DNA of 64,000 nt from Engraulis encrasicolus (GCF_034702125.1 NC_085875.1:21749152-21813151); one strand, 5' to 3'. Counted from the first letter of the stretch, positions 1 to 22,815 are shown. Made by a program: numbers and translations. The notes: generated from the sequence alone by a model not told the origin.

Positions 1-90
1 TAGTAGTGTTTTCTATTGCACAGACGCGTTTCGGCGTGTGCCTTCTTCAGTGTGCCTTCACTGTGTCTGTGCAATAAGAAACACTACTAT
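1..90 (-). repeat. Palindromic repeat with a hammerhead-like core
   Basis: Bases 1-25 pair with 66-90, making an outer inverted repeat. Inside it, on the minus strand, is a hammerhead-like arrangement: CTGAAGA (50-44), a three-base stem II (42-40 with 35-33), GAAAC (32-28), a two-base loop and GTC (25-23). A five-base stem I joins 18-22 to 51-55. The usual core is CTGATGA, so one core base differs. Hammerheads are known in the terminal repeats of Penelope-like elements. That origin is inferred here, and no coding part is present. Confidence 0.5.
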
Positions 91-619
91 GCAAGGTGCG
101 GCCTCCTTCTTGATACACTGACCTAGAGCATAACAATTAACATTTCCCAAACGGCCTCCCTTGGTTTGCTAATGATTGTTTGCTTCCTAACCAAGAGGGA
201 GGGGTTCCCATATTTGTGGGAACTCAAAAAGTACTTGCATTGCTCTTGACCTGACTGGTAGCAACGCTGAAGCTGTTGCTTCACTAGGAGGGCACGGCCT
301 GGCTAAGTCAGACCATTTTTGTGGGCAGGCCCGTTGCATACTCTTTAGGGATGTTGACTGGAAAGGAAAAGAGAACTGAAAGTGTATCTAAATTTAATAC
401 CCTTTCACAGTCTCTGTGGACACATCAGCTATTCAGAGGGATCATGTATGAGAGATAGGAGCACAAGGCATACAGTAGGCCTCTGTTGCCAGAACTGGAA
501 GCATCCTTCTTGTTGTGATCTGAGAGTGACATCCCACAAATGTAAGTTTCAGATTACATAATTAAACACACACGCACATGTGAACACATTGCATAATTAA
601 ACACACATACCTCTACGGT

Positions 620-620
<1 letters not shown>
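91..620. other. Intergenic DNA with no feature recognised
   Basis: I see no exon-like reading frame, splice-flanked block or clear repeat in this stretch on either strand. Confidence 0.4.

Positions 621-685
<65 letters not shown>
621..685. repeat. (CA)n microsatellite
   Basis: This is an uninterrupted CA dinucleotide tract of about 64 bp upstream of the protease cluster. Confidence 0.95.
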
Positions 686-686
<1 letters not shown>

Positions 687-721
687 TAAAAAGAAAGGAA
701 AACACTGCACAACACATTCAA

Positions 722-1490
722 CTAGAAATGCACTCAGAGAATGCAGACCTCCGCCAGGGAAGCTGAATTTGTTCTAATATTTGTGACATGGTGTGGTGTA
801 ACTAATTCTTCCACCCTTCGAACAAACTTCAACCGGACAGACGAGAGAAAGCTGATTTGGTTGAGAACAATTAAACGCATGCGTGACATTATATGTCATC
901 CTTATTATATTACATTATGTTTTAGTGACTGGCTACGCCTATGGCTTCAGCCATGTGGGCACAGTGACAGCAAATCCGCGCTGTGCGCTTTCTGATTGGC
1001 TTTGCTGTGGTGACCGTCGCAACACAACTTTGATTAACCAAAATCTAGTGAACTGCATACCTTCCCCTCCTTGGCGCTGCCTTCATCACTGTTAACCACT
1101 GTTCGCCGTTATTAATATCTCCACCCTTCGTGAACTTCAACTGAACAGGGAACAACTGTTCAACTCCGCAAAAGCTGATTTGATTGTCAGGCCAAACGCT
1201 CGGAGAACAATTAACTCCGCAACGATATGTGTGCAATATTGTTGTACATTTGTTGGTGTGCTATTGGTTACGCAGCCATGGCACAGCAAATCGGTGCGCT
1301 ATGCTGTGGTCACTGGTCACTCACTGTCCATCAATCCAAATCGCAGGCACGTCCTGTCATTGCTCAATTCACCTCGTCCACCTTGTGGCAGCCCGCAAAA
1401 TAGCAGCGAATGAACAGAGCGACAGACGGACAGACATGCCACACAGAAATCGGGCGATCACATAACCTCCTGGCAGAGGTAATTATGGTC
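722..1490 (-). repeat. Dispersed repeat, minus copy, with internal tandem segments
   Basis: The two ends (722-765 and about 1412-1490) match, in reverse, the ends of the repeat at 39019-39387. Between them are two diverged copies of another unit, at about 805-1030 and 1120-1330. Both units contain a CCACCCTTCG block, an AAAGCTGATTTG block and a GCACAG...GCAAATC block. I read this as a member of that repeat family expanded or invaded by a tandemly duplicated sequence. The class of the repeat is not resolved. Confidence 0.5.
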
Positions 1491-1513
1491 TGTGTTTCAC
1501 CCATTACAGCAGC

Positions 1514-1613
1514 ACGAAGCTGTACATCATAGCAGCTGCCTGTCTGGCAGTGGTGAGCTGTGCCAGCATCTCTCTGGAGGACCTGGAGTTCCACGCTTGG
1601 AAACTCAAGTTTG
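1514..1613 (+). pseudogene. Relic cathepsin exon 1 with lost start codon (ATG to ACG)
   Basis: This 100-bp block matches coding exon 1 of genes 1, 3 and 4 over nearly its whole length. It encodes the same signal peptide and the LEDLEFHAWKLKF segment, and it ends in the same phase-1 donor (TTTG|GTGAG). The initiator is ACG instead of ATG and the acceptor just upstream is intact. No matching exon 2 lies before the working exon 1 at 2520. It looks like a leftover 5' end from an extra gene copy. It could still be spliced as an untranslated exon of gene 1. Confidence 0.8.
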
Positions 1614-2519
1614 GTGAGAAGGATTTTTGATGTTTGATCTTATATCTTTGAAATATTATCACCATGAAACGAATCAGTTGGATGGTGCTGGTTCAAGTTT
1701 AAGTGGTTTTTTTTGTCATTTCATTGCCCTAAGGTAACAAAATTGTGTGGAACAACAATACTAATTTCAAATAATATATAGTAAAAATTGTTGATCCACT
1801 AATAGATTTTTTAAGTAAGGTCTTCATCCCCTCAATTAAAGAGCTGTTTATTTTATAAAACTCACCTACTAATAATTATAATACTCTCATGAAGCGCTGT
1901 AATGCAGTAATCAATGATGGAAAAGAGGACGTCACTGTTGGAACTGGCTCCAGTTGGAACTGAAAGTTGTGGTCACGTGGCTGGACGTCATTTGGAGAAG
2001 TTAATAGATCCCCATTTACATTAAAGTAAATGACTGTGCAGCTTTTGTCTACTAAAACATTCTTCATAATCATCTAAGGAGGACACCATTCTGCGACAGG
2101 TAGGGATGATATTCAATTTGTTAAATAGATAGGCCTACTTATGTAATTGACTTGTTTAGAAACACAGGCGCGCACGCACACACACACACACTGTGATTTG
2201 CAGAGGTGTCAAAACTGAAAGCAAGAAGTAAATTAATGGTGTAAGTGCAACATTTGCGTATGACATTATAGCTGCTAAACCAGTTATTCCACTATCCAAT
2301 GAGGTAGACTGTACTGAAATGAAACCTAAAAAGTACCCACCGACAAATGTTATCCAACCAGAGCAGAATTAGCTGGTCGTAGGCAGGTACACATTGTCTG
2401 TCTGTCTACTGGTTACTCAGTGTTGTTGTGTTGGAAGGAAACTGTTTTCAGTTTATCTTAACTTCTACTTTTCTACTTATCTGTGATTTGCGCACACTGG
2501 TCTTGATTTATGTTACAGC
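1614..2519. other. Presumed 5' region of cathepsin gene 1
   Basis: This AT-rich stretch between the relic exon and the first coding exon of gene 1 includes a short CA tract near 2176. I could not identify a TATA box or an untranslated exon of the kind seen for genes 3 and 4. A splice acceptor (TTATGTTACAG) ends at 2518, one base before the A of... the CATG start context, so an upstream untranslated exon is expected. Confidence 0.4.
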
Positions 2520-13226
<10,707 letters not shown>

Positions 13227-13420
13227 TAGTCTAGTAGTCTAGTAGTCTAGTCCAACCAGAGGTCAAAGGGCAGGGAGACAACAATACTCACAGTAAATTT
13301 TGCAGTGTTAATTCAACACTATTCTGAACCTACAGTGTATCTGGTCTGATTTGATAGTTAATTATGGTTTGGCCCCACCCAAAAATGTTACTCTTTGGTA
13401 AGTCCACTTAATATTATGTG

Positions 13421-13426
13421 AATAAA
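13421..13426 (+). terminator. Polyadenylation signal of cathepsin gene 1
   Basis: AATAAA lies 195 bp after the TAG stop and is the first canonical hexamer downstream. A run of TAGTC repeats, which gives several in-frame stops, follows the coding end. Confidence 0.6.
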
Positions 13427-14078
13427 GAGTTGAGATCACACTGGCCACCAGCATAATTTTACACTGACTTTTGACTCTTCACAGTGCCGTTAATACTCTG
13501 TGTGGATTTATGCTCAGCTCCTAAGTTTACTCTGAAATGTTGAAACCCTGTTTTTGCTAATTTAGCCATATTGCTCCAAAGACTGTAGCCTACCATACAT
13601 CTAAAATCACAGTATGGCGATTTGGATAAGGTCGCCTATCTGCTGAGTATTATATAGCCTAATATTCACTCTCAAAAACACTGCATCATAATCAGACTCA
13701 AAGTCAACGTTTCTAATTTGATTACTAATGCTTAGTTTATTGATTATTAAAGTTTTGTAAATGCATAGGCTATCATGTGGCTTTCCCCACAGTTTTGACA
13801 TCTACTGTAGATCTACTGCAAAAGATTGATCATTACAATGGCTTTGTTCTTTCTTACAGTAACATGCATTGTCAATAAATATTCAAGACAACAGTTAATA
13901 CTTTCAGCTTTCATCGTGTCTTTCACTTCAATCGTCTTGTGGGCTCATCTACAGGTAGTTTGTCTCTGAATGTTAAATGGTGAAGTCAGCATTATTATGA
14001 GCATTATTGCTGCACGCATGGACCTTACACACAGAAAGACAGACAGACAGACAGACAGAGACACACACACACACACAC

Positions 14079-14419
14079 CAGTGGCGGAGCGAAACAGTAG
14101 CCCCTCATACGGCTTGCCATGGTCACAAGTGAATGTGATGTCCAATCCTTCATTGTAACCAATTGAACATTAATTGACACCTGTCAGTAACCTAATTATG
14201 GGTCAGGTGGGAGCAATTGAGCTTCCCCTTTAAAAGGTACTACCTGTTATTTCACAGGTGACCTGAAGAAGACCGACAGGCAGAAACGTTGTCACGTTAA
14301 AAACCTGTTAATTTAACTTGACAGTGCGCGGCACTTCTCTCCTCCCACAATAGGGCCCCCAACACCCATACAGGAGGGCCCTGGGACAAATGCCCCGCTT
14401 GCCCATAGCGCCGCCCCTG
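14079..14419. mobile_element. hAT-like MITE inserted in a (CA)n tract
   Basis: The ends CAGTGGCGG and CCGCCCCTG are near-complementary, and ACACACAC lies on both sides, consistent with an 8-bp duplication within a CA microsatellite. The inside holds a CTGAAGA...GAAACG block that may be a fragment of another repeat. Confidence 0.65.
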
Positions 14420-14424
14420 ACACA

Positions 14425-14477
<53 letters not shown>
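14420..14477. repeat. (CA)n microsatellite
   Basis: This CA tract is the continuation of the one interrupted by the element at 14079-14419. Confidence 0.9.
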
Positions 14478-15450
14478 CAATCACATTGACATTGAGGAGT
14501 ACACAGACACCGTGACCTCCTACATCACAAAATGCATCGATGATGTTACAGAAATAAAACACATCACCACCAGGGCCAACCAGAAGCCATGGTTCACAGG
14601 AGACGTTCACCGACTGCTGAGGGCCAGAGACAAAGCCTTCAGAGCAGGAGACGTAGCTGGCCTAAAAACAGCAAGGGCAAACCTGTCCCAGGGCATCAGA
14701 AAAGCAAAAAAGGAATACTCGGACAAAATAACAACACACTTCAAAGACAGCAGAGATGCACAGAGCCTGTGGCAGGGCATACAGGCCATCACGGACTATA
14801 AGCCTGCACCACGAAGCTGTGACAACAACACCTCTCTGCTAAACGACCTGAACAGTTTCTTTGCCCGTTTTGAAGCACAAAATGACACTCATCCACAGAA
14901 AACTCCTCCCCCCCCCCCCCCCCCCCCCATGATCAACCCCTTTACCTGTCCTCTGCCAGTGTGAAGAGGACACTGGCCACCATCAACCCACGCAAAGCAG
15001 CTGGCCCAGACAACATACCTGGCCGAGTGTTGAAGGATTGTGCAGAAGAGCTGAAGGATGTCTTCACAGACATCTTTAACATCTCTCTGGAGCAAGCAGT
15101 CATCCTATCACTTTTCAAAGCTGCTACCATCATACCTGTGCCGAAGAAATCATCACCATCATGCTTCAATGACTACCGTCCTGTAGCACTGACGCCCATA
15201 ATCATGAAGTGCTTCGAACGGCTAGTCCTGTCACACATCAAAGCCACCCTACCCCCCACCCTGGACCCCTACCAGTTTGCATACCGAGCCAAGCGATCCA
15301 CGGAGGATGCAATTTGCTCTGCCCTCCATCCAGCCCTCACCCACTTGGACAATAAAGACTCATATGTGAGAATGCTGTTCATTGACTTCAGTTCAGCATT
15401 CAATACCATAATACCACAACAACTCATCAGAAAATTTGTCCTAACACGCT
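14478..15450 (+). pseudogene. CR1/L2-type LINE reverse-transcriptase fragment
   Basis: The first part encodes a pre-RT segment (IDIEEYTDTVTSYITKCIDD onward). After a poly-C run (14907-14928), which shifts the frame, it encodes the start of a reverse transcriptase: [39 protein letters not shown] and [17 protein letters not shown]. It stops abruptly in the finger/palm region before the catalytic YxDD. It is a truncated, frameshifted LINE copy of the jockey superfamily. Confidence 0.85.
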
Positions 15451-15451
15451 C

Positions 15452-15958
15452 CATGTGCATGCCGTATTAAACATCTCGTGATATAAAATAGGTTATCAAA
15501 AAGACCAATGTCTTTGTATATTACACGCAGACTAATCCACTTTCACCAGCGTCTTTAAACATTTAAGTATCTGTCTAGTAAACTTGTCCACGGTGTAGAC
15601 TGTCTATACCTGTATCACAATGATCAAGCCTCACATGCAAGTTGAAACATCTTCTCGTTAAATAAAACGTTCTTGGGTCTATCTTCAAAAGACCAATGTC
15701 TTACATACGAGCGAAGCATCGCCATAATATGTTTCATTTCAATGTTGTATTAAGAAATACCCCTTGACAAATTAAATCTTACATTACATGCAGACTGCCT
15801 AAATCACACATGTGTACGCCTCGTGTGCATGTTGAAACATCGTTAAATATAAAATACGTTCTTGGGTCTATCTTCAAAAGACCATTGCCTTACTTACGAA
15901 CAGAGAATCTCAATAACATGTTTGCTTTCAATGTTGTATGAAAGCACCTGTTTATTAT
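15452..15958 (+). repeat. Diverged tandem repeat, period about 190 bp
   Basis: Three units share GTTGAAACATC, a GTTAAATA..AAA(C/T)ACGTTCTTGGG block, TCAAAAGACCAATGTCTT and CAATGTTGTAT in the same order. The third unit is cut by the hAT-like element that follows. There is no coding potential. Confidence 0.65.
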
Positions 15959-15966
15959 ATCTTAAT

Positions 15967-16778
15967 TAGTGGTGGGCCGTTATCGGCGTTAACGTGCTGC
16001 GACAATGTGAGACTCTTATCGCGCGATAAAGAAAATATCGCACGTTAATCTATACTCAAAATATGGCTTTGGAGTTTGGGTATGCACGTCACCATAGCGC
16101 TTGATTGACAGACGCTTTCAGACTGCGCCCCAGTCGCTTCTCCTCTCCACCTGTTGCTATCAGCAGACCTAAATATGAACAGGGTTTGCATGCTGAAAAC
16201 ATTAATCTCTCTGCCGTGGTAGGTGTTGTTTGAGTGTTTTTTTTATAAATGGTAGACTAAAGAGACGTTATTGTTTGAGGTGAAGCATAGGGAGAGTAGT
16301 GAGTAGCCTACCAGCCCGACATAGCCTACATTTCCTCACGCATTGCATGGAACACATAAACATTGCATGGACCACATGAACAACTTCCAGAAATCTTGCC
16401 TGTGCCATAATTGCAAAACATTCCGTGTGATATGCATTTTGAAGATTGTCAAACTGAAACTGTCAATATCTACTCTCGCTGAATGTTTGTGTTGCTATGC
16501 CGCATGTGCGACTATTGAGATACAACAGACGGTAATAATAAACCTCGCGGTTGCCGCGCTTGAGGTTTATTTTTTATTTTTTTGCAAACTGAATTCATTT
16601 CAAGTTCTTACTCCTCGAGAATTTTAACTCTGAGAACAACTGTCGGGTCCCCAAAGGCCAGTGCTGTAGGTTCTAGAAATCCAGCCTGGAGCTGTGGGCT
16701 GCTGTGCGCAGAGCTCCTCCCTCTCTTAAAGGAGCGGCTGCTCTTTTTAACAGTCAGTGGCAGATCTCTCTCTCTCTC

Positions 16779-16842
<64 letters not shown>

Positions 16843-17253
16843 CCCATTAGAAATGCTGAATTGTTGAGGTCATTTTGTTTAAATAGCCTAATTGTTTGAT
16901 AGATTTATCTGTAGGGTCTATTCGCCTATACAACTTATAGCGCTGTTCATTCTGAAATTTCAGTATCTTATAACTGTAAATGCTTCCTAACATATTTGAC
17001 ACACTTTACAAATATTGCAGTGATTTTTTTCCATTTTTTCAAGATGAGATGCATTTGGGAAAAAAGAGATGAGCTCTGATCTAATGTGCCATCTTTCTTG
17101 AGAAACCCCAAGGTTTTTTTCGGCATTATTTCGCTAGCATGCCTATTCTGAATGAGCCATTTTGATATAGATTAATCTAGATTAATCTAGATTAATTTCA
17201 TAATTACAGTGAGATTAATCTAGATTAAAAAAATTAATCTATGCCCACCCCTA
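15967..17253. mobile_element. Non-autonomous hAT element
   Basis: The ends TAGTGGTGGGC and GCCCACCCCTA are near-complementary. They are flanked by a perfect 8-bp duplication ATCTTAAT (15959-15966 and 17254-17261). The 1,287-bp body includes GATTAATCTA repeats near the right end and a (TC)n tract. There is no transposase. Confidence 0.85.
16765..16841. repeat. (TC)n microsatellite
   Basis: This is a slightly imperfect TC tract inside the hAT element at 15967-17253. Confidence 0.9.
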
Positions 17254-17261
17254 ATCTTAAT

Positions 17262-18356
17262 ACAGTTCTTATCACGATTCTTACCTTTAAAAGACGATTG
17301 CCCGAGGACACGCTCTCTCGGGCTGTTTTTTCCCGCTCAACTGTTTCAATACCGCAATCTGATTGGGTTGTAATGTTGTTAGGTTTCCAGCGGAGCATTC
17401 TATTGGCTGGGCAGATATAGTTGGCTGCTGCTTTCGCCTGTGTCGCTTTACTCGATTAAAAGTATGATATTAAAAAAATGTGCAAGTTCTAAGAGTGGCA
17501 ACAAATTTTATTGTGTTAAATAAAAAATGAAAGTGCGCTCTGGAAATGTTCAGGTTCTCCCTCGCCAATTTTTTTCACTTTCAAGAAAGAAAGCAGCAAC
17601 GGGCGGTGGGCCCATCGTCTAATACTTACTGTATCTTCCATGTCCGCGTGAATAATACTGACGGTCACGTCACTGCCGGACAGGTGCCAGTCAGGACAGT
17701 AGTCGTGCACGCGCATCTGGCGAGCACAGCAGTCATGCACGACTTCTCGTAGGCGGGACAGGAAGTTGATTCATTTTTCCATTTTCAGTTTAAAAAAGGC
17801 AATTTCTTGCGTTTTGCGACTTCAAAGGTAAACATTTTTAACTTCAAGCGTTCTGATATGACTATACAACCCCTAAAATGCAAAAAACGGGACTTGGCGT
17901 TTGGCAACAACAAAACCTGCAGACTGCAGCTTTAGTAACACTTTACAATAAGGGTACGTGAATATTAATATATATACATATCATTGCTGTATCCAATGAA
18001 ACATTCCTTTGATCTGTTCTCCTGGCAGAACAACGAAGAATTCCAGCAAGCCATCCTATTGTCAAGCTTTCAGTCCAAAACCTTGCCCTGGCAAATCCAC
18101 TGTCTCATGAGGCAAGAAATAGAGAGCAACAATCTGTTTAAGACATTTACCTGCTTGTTGCTTTGCACCTTGGCTTAAGCCATTAAACTCCTGGCCGTTA
18201 CGCACAGTCAGAATGTTCTCCTTTCTTCTCTTTGAATGCAGCCGACTCTTCCTCCCTCCATTATCTTTATACAATATCAACATTTTATCTCAAGTTTCTC
18301 ACAGTTATATGTTTGGTTGGCAGTTTTGTTTGGTTTGCAGACTAGTTCCTGTTGTA
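17262..18356. other. Repeat-derived intergenic DNA
   Basis: There is no supported gene. The segment 18100-18260 is similar to 21965-22060 plus 22855-22920, so this is part of a duplicated block that was interrupted by other elements in the second copy. Confidence 0.45.
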
Positions 18357-19191
18357 AGGTAAGGTAAGGTAAGGTAACTTTATTTGTACCCGAAGGTAGA
18401 TTTGGTTGGAGGCAAAAGTAGCAAAAGCTTACACAGACAACAAAGTACTGACACACAAAAAACTTGCACCAACAGCCCAATACTAATGACAGTGACAAAG
18501 GACAATAACAAAACAAAACAAGGACAACAAAAACATGACAGACAGCAGACAAGTGCTCCAAACCAGGATATGAAGAAGTATAATAAACAATAAATATATA
18601 AATATGTATATAAAAACAGGGGAAAACCTTAAAATGTTGGACTCATGTGCTATTCAGTGTTTTAATAGCAGAAGGGATAAAACTGCATCTATACCTCTTA
18701 GTTTTGCAGGCCGGCATTAGGAACCTACGACCTGAGGGGAGAGGCTGAAATTCACCATATAGTGGGTGGGATGTATCATTTAAGATAGACCCCGCCAGTC
18801 TCTGCAACTGCCTACTGTAGAGAGACTCCATGTTGAGCTGTGATTCTCCAATTAATTTACCAGCCCACTTCACAATCTGATTAAGGGAATTTCTGTTTTT
18901 GAGGGGTAAGTTGCTGAACCATGACACAAGGCTAAAGGACAGAATTGACTCAATAAAACATCTGTAAAACATGGTTAGCAGCTTTTTATCTATATGGAAG
19001 GATGACAGCTTCCTTAGGCAATGTAGGCGCTGGTTCGCCTTTTTATACCCAGTTTCACAGTGTGCCACAAAGGTGAGCTTACTGTCGATTGTGGTCCCAA
19101 GATATTTATAATTGTCAACACATTCCACTACCTGACCTTTTATGGTAGTTGGTTCCTTATTAGTGGCGTGTTTTCTAAAGTCCACACACAT
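18357..19191 (-). pseudogene. LINE 3' end: reverse-transcriptase C-terminus and tail
   Basis: The minus strand encodes the C-terminal part of a CR1/L2-type reverse transcriptase: NYKYLGTTIDSKLTF, then KKANQRLHCLRKLSSF, and ending near LPSGRRFLMPACKTKRYRCS. Downstream on the same strand is an untranslated tail ending in AAATAAAGTTACC and (CCTTA)n repeats at 18357-18375, the usual short-repeat tail of these LINEs. The upstream part is missing (5' truncation). Confidence 0.85.
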
Positions 19192-20017
19192 GTTTTGTTT
19201 GGAAGTGACACGTTATCTTGGCTGGACTTGGAACGAGAAACGACCCGGGCAGCCCCTCATACAGCCCCCGTTTCTCTACAATATGATAGCCTTTAGTCCG
19301 TTGTCAACTATATTTAAGATGGACGGATGGGCCGCCCCATCTTAATGGTGGGCTGCTGCTCTCTAAGGGGAAAAACAACAACAACAACAGAAATACCCCC
19401 AAAACAACAACATCAGCCCCTGAGGACTGTTGGCCCACCGGGAAAACGACCTGTATGGCAGATTACCAGTCCAGCCCTGCACGTTATGTGAGAAGGCTAT
19501 AGCCCCATAATAATAGTAATTGAACAGTTAACTACGATTGTAGGCTATTACACTACTATGACAATACACAGGGCCTTTAGTAATGTGCTGTAACTTTGTC
19601 ATTGCCATTCTGATCAGTAGCCTATGTCAAGAGCAACACAATGCGAGCACTGGGGAACTGACGTATTAACCCTATTTTAGAAACAAAGAATTAGAACTAC
19701 CACTCCTAAAGTTTGGGTACAAACTGTGACCTGTGCGGTGAACTTGCAATATTTCTGTTCAGCCGAAGAGCCATGAACACCAGTGCAAGGGAGAGGGATG
19801 GAGAGGGCGAGCGAGAAAGAGACAAGAGACACAAGAGGGTGGAGCGAAGCCACAGGTACAGAGAAAATAGAACAGTCTCCTGACCTTAAAAGCCACAGGT
19901 GACCTATGTCATTCAGGGTCATTTCACATGAAATCTTTGGGACCCGACCAACTCGGATTTTAGTACAACGTGGTGCGCCTTTTTAGTGGCAAGGTAGAAC
20001 ATTTTACATCACATTAC

Positions 20018-20475
20018 ATTACATTACATTTAGCTGACGCCTTTGAGCAAGGCGACTTACAAGGAGAGAGTTTATGCTCTAGCAGGGTAAGGCGCAGTGT
20101 ACAGTTGCAACACCGACAGCATTGTCCGACACAAAGTAAAGAAGAAGACGTAGCAAAGGATAAGACACATTAAAAAGTGTCAAAAAGTAAACAGAGACAT
20201 AAAGGCGCAGTGTGCAGTTGGGACAGTCACAGCGTTGTCCAACACATGGTAAAATACACGGCATAAAATAATAAGAAGGATAACAAGGCATTTTGGATAA
20301 TAAACAAAGACATCTAGATGCAGTGTAGGCCTACAGTTGCAACACTGACAACAATGTCCAACATATGGCAAAAAAAGATGTTAAAAAGGATGTTAAAAGC
20401 AATTTAAGTGCACAAAAGATGTTAGGTACATAAGATAAGTTAAAACGTAGTGGCTAAGAAGATAAAAACTAAGGA
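20018..20475 (+). repeat. Dispersed repeat with internal duplicated units
   Basis: It begins with the ATTACATTTAGCTGACGC motif common in teleost repeats. It then carries diverged units that each contain GCAGTGT(A)CAGTTG, GTCCAACA and AAACAAAGACAT (about 20090, 20205 and 20320). Confidence 0.5.
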
Positions 20476-20572
20476 AAGAGGTGACGAGGTGAGAAGAATT
20501 AGTTATGTTAAGAAAGTTAAGCAGAACACACAACACAAATTTGCACACACCTGTGGGGGATATAGCCTAATG

Positions 20573-20872
20573 CAGGCATCACCAACGTGGTGCCCGAGGG
20601 CGCCAGGTAGCCCTCCAGGAGCTCCTGATGTGCCCACCAAGGATGTTAGTAACAATGACTACCAGATTTTAGTCACAGTTTATGTTTATCTTAATTTAGA
20701 CACAATATTATTTCTCTATAACCTATAAGCTAATTATTCAATCATTGATTTGGGAATGATGTCAAGACATCCGTAGAGGATTTTGAACAAACAAGTCGCC
20801 CTCGGGTAGCTCTAAGTAGCCCTCTAGTAGGCCTCGAGTAGCTCTCGGACCCAGAAAGGTTGGAGACCACTG
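20573..20872. mobile_element. hAT-like MITE
   Basis: The ends CAGGCATCACCAACGTGG and GGTTGGAGACCACTG are near-inverted. The 8-bp flanks GCCTAATG and ACCTACTG agree at six positions, as expected for an old target duplication. Confidence 0.6.
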
Positions 20873-21070
20873 ACCTACTGTGTACGTGCGCGCACGCATG
20901 TGTGTATGTGTGTGTGTGTCTCATTTCACCTGAAATGACCCTTCTGTTCTGTTCTCTGGAAATGTGGCCACTGGTAGACTATGTGGCTCTTCAGCTGAAC
21001 AGAAATATTGCAAGTTCACCGCAGCCCCAAAATTTGGGTCGGATATTTTAGGTCGGTGGAACAATCCGAG

Positions 21071-21312
21071 CAGTGTTGCCAGATGGAAAATGCTGAATTA
21101 TCGTACGGAAATCTCAAAATTATCGATTTAGGGGGCTTTTTGGGTGGAAATTATGGTACAAGGCCCAAATTGTTGTTTCAAGGCATGTAAATGAACTGAA
21201 TGACAACTCTGAAATTATCGTACATCATGTTTTTTTGATCGTACAGAGGACAAAATGCACAAAATTATGTAACAAATACTGTACGATATTTATCGTACAT
21301 CTAGCAACACTG
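21071..21312. mobile_element. hAT-like MITE
   Basis: The ends CAGTGTTGCCAGATG and CATCTAGCAACACTG are inverted. The flanks AATCCGAG and AATACGAC match at six of eight positions. The inside carries paired ATCGTAC motifs. Confidence 0.65.
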
Positions 21313-21599
21313 AATACGACCCAAACATTGACGTAATGGCTCATGCCATCTCTCACAAGCTCTCTGCATTAAATGTATTTTTCTAATTTGCAAATTTTCT
21401 TAATTGCTTTGGCATTCCTCAAATCTCTCAATTTGCAAAATACAAAATGCATTCTCAATACCGTTTGAGTCTCTAGCTCCAAAACCTTAGTTCATCTCTC
21501 AAAAAGAAGTTTGTGTTGAAGGATGGGTGGGACAAGATAGTCAAATGGATTTGTCATGTTGTCAACTGACTAGTTGGCCTACTATGAACATGTGCAGTC

Positions 21600-21600
<1 letters not shown>

Positions 21601-21681
<81 letters not shown>

Positions 21682-21706
21682 GACACTGTGGACACTTTAT
21701 AATTTG

Positions 21707-21743
<37 letters not shown>

Positions 21744-21793
21744 TGAGTGAGTGAGTGAGTGAGTGAGTGAGTGAGTGAGTGAGTGAGTGAGTG
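21601..21793. repeat. (CA)n, (GT)n and (GAGT)n compound microsatellite
   Basis: A CA tract (21601-21677), a GT tract (21708-21741) and a GAGT tract (to 21793) lie in sequence, separated by short unique DNA. Confidence 0.95.
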
Positions 21794-22159
21794 AGAGAGA
21801 ACTGTGTATGTAAGAGTGAGCTACTGTATACATGGTTAATATGTGTGTAAGGATGTGAAATGTCTAGGCTATGAGCTGATGAAGCGCGCGCCTGGCAACT
21901 TCCCGACCTGTGTCTTGCAGAAAGGACAAGGGGATGTCTCCTCAATAAGACAAATGCACCCCATCTAATCTCACGAGGCACGAAAGAGAGAGCGACAATC
22001 TGTTCTCACTCTGTCCAGATATGTATCTGCTTGTTGCTTTGACCCCTTGCTTACAGAGGCAGCCAAACTGTATTTTCACTATGATTTTAACACACATCTC
22101 TTATTGCTTGACCACCTGGTCCCAAGCAAATATCTTGTCACTGATACACAAATTGTAGA

Positions 22160-22815
22160 AACAGGCACACATCCAACATATACCATCACTGTCCTATCAT
22201 CCAGAAGTATGGTTTATAGTCTGGACAATTTAATTTCTTTTTCAAACTGCTGTTTATTTTTTAAAATTATAAATGATCTTGTTCCCCCTCCCCTTAAAGG
22301 AGCACTCATGCCAATTTCAATATGCTGTTGTATTACTCACGCTACCCTTGACTTGTCAGTACCCGGTGATGCTGCATTTTTTTTGGCTCAGCCCTTTCCG
22401 AGATATGAGCATTTCTAATGTGGGCAGCTTTTCTTTACATTTAAAACAATCTTAACATAGGCATACTCCAAATGTTTTCCCAAAAGGTATCGTTGTCTGC
22501 TGATGTTGCATAACCTTTTGGATGTTTTTGGGAATAAATATTTTTTATTAATATATATATTTTAATGTAAACAAATCCTGCCCTCATTACAATGACCAGG
22601 ATCTCGGAAAAGGCTGAAGAAAAGAAAAACAAATCTCAGGTACTGACAAGTCCAGGGTAGTGTGAGCATTACAACTGCATGTTGAATTTTTTTTTTATCT
22701 TAACACCAATTCCTGTCCAGGGACTACAGATGAGAATTAGCCTCATGGCTATAATCTGGCTCAATTGTATGTTGTGCACTGTCCCTCTGGAATAAACAAT
22801 AAATGAATACAAAAG
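22160..22815 (+). mobile_element. LINE 3' remnant interrupted by a fold-back MITE
   Basis: A short frame reading FKIINDLVPPPL (about 22255-22295) resembles the end of a LINE protein. The segment after 22720 resembles a LINE tail, ending in AATAAACAATAAATGAAT. Between them, about 22290-22690, is an inverted repeat (ACTTGTCAGTACC and GGTACTGACAAGT with neighbours), a MITE-like fold-back. Confidence 0.45.

Larger units (their letters stand above)
19703..21065. mobile_element. Fold-back element, copy A, with nested insertions
   Basis: The left end (19711-19935) and right end (20925-21060) are inverted copies sharing GCGGTGAACTTGCAATATTT and neighbouring blocks. Between them lie a dispersed repeat starting at about 20018 and a hAT-like MITE (20573-20872). 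The same family occurs at 23262-23850. Confidence 0.65.

Noticed and set aside
14257..14300. A third hammerhead-like motif (CTGAAGA...GAAACGTTGTC)
   Set aside because: The only good pairing for stem I uses bases of the cleavage triplet itself, and stem II is weak. I kept it as a fragment of a repeat, not a ribozyme.
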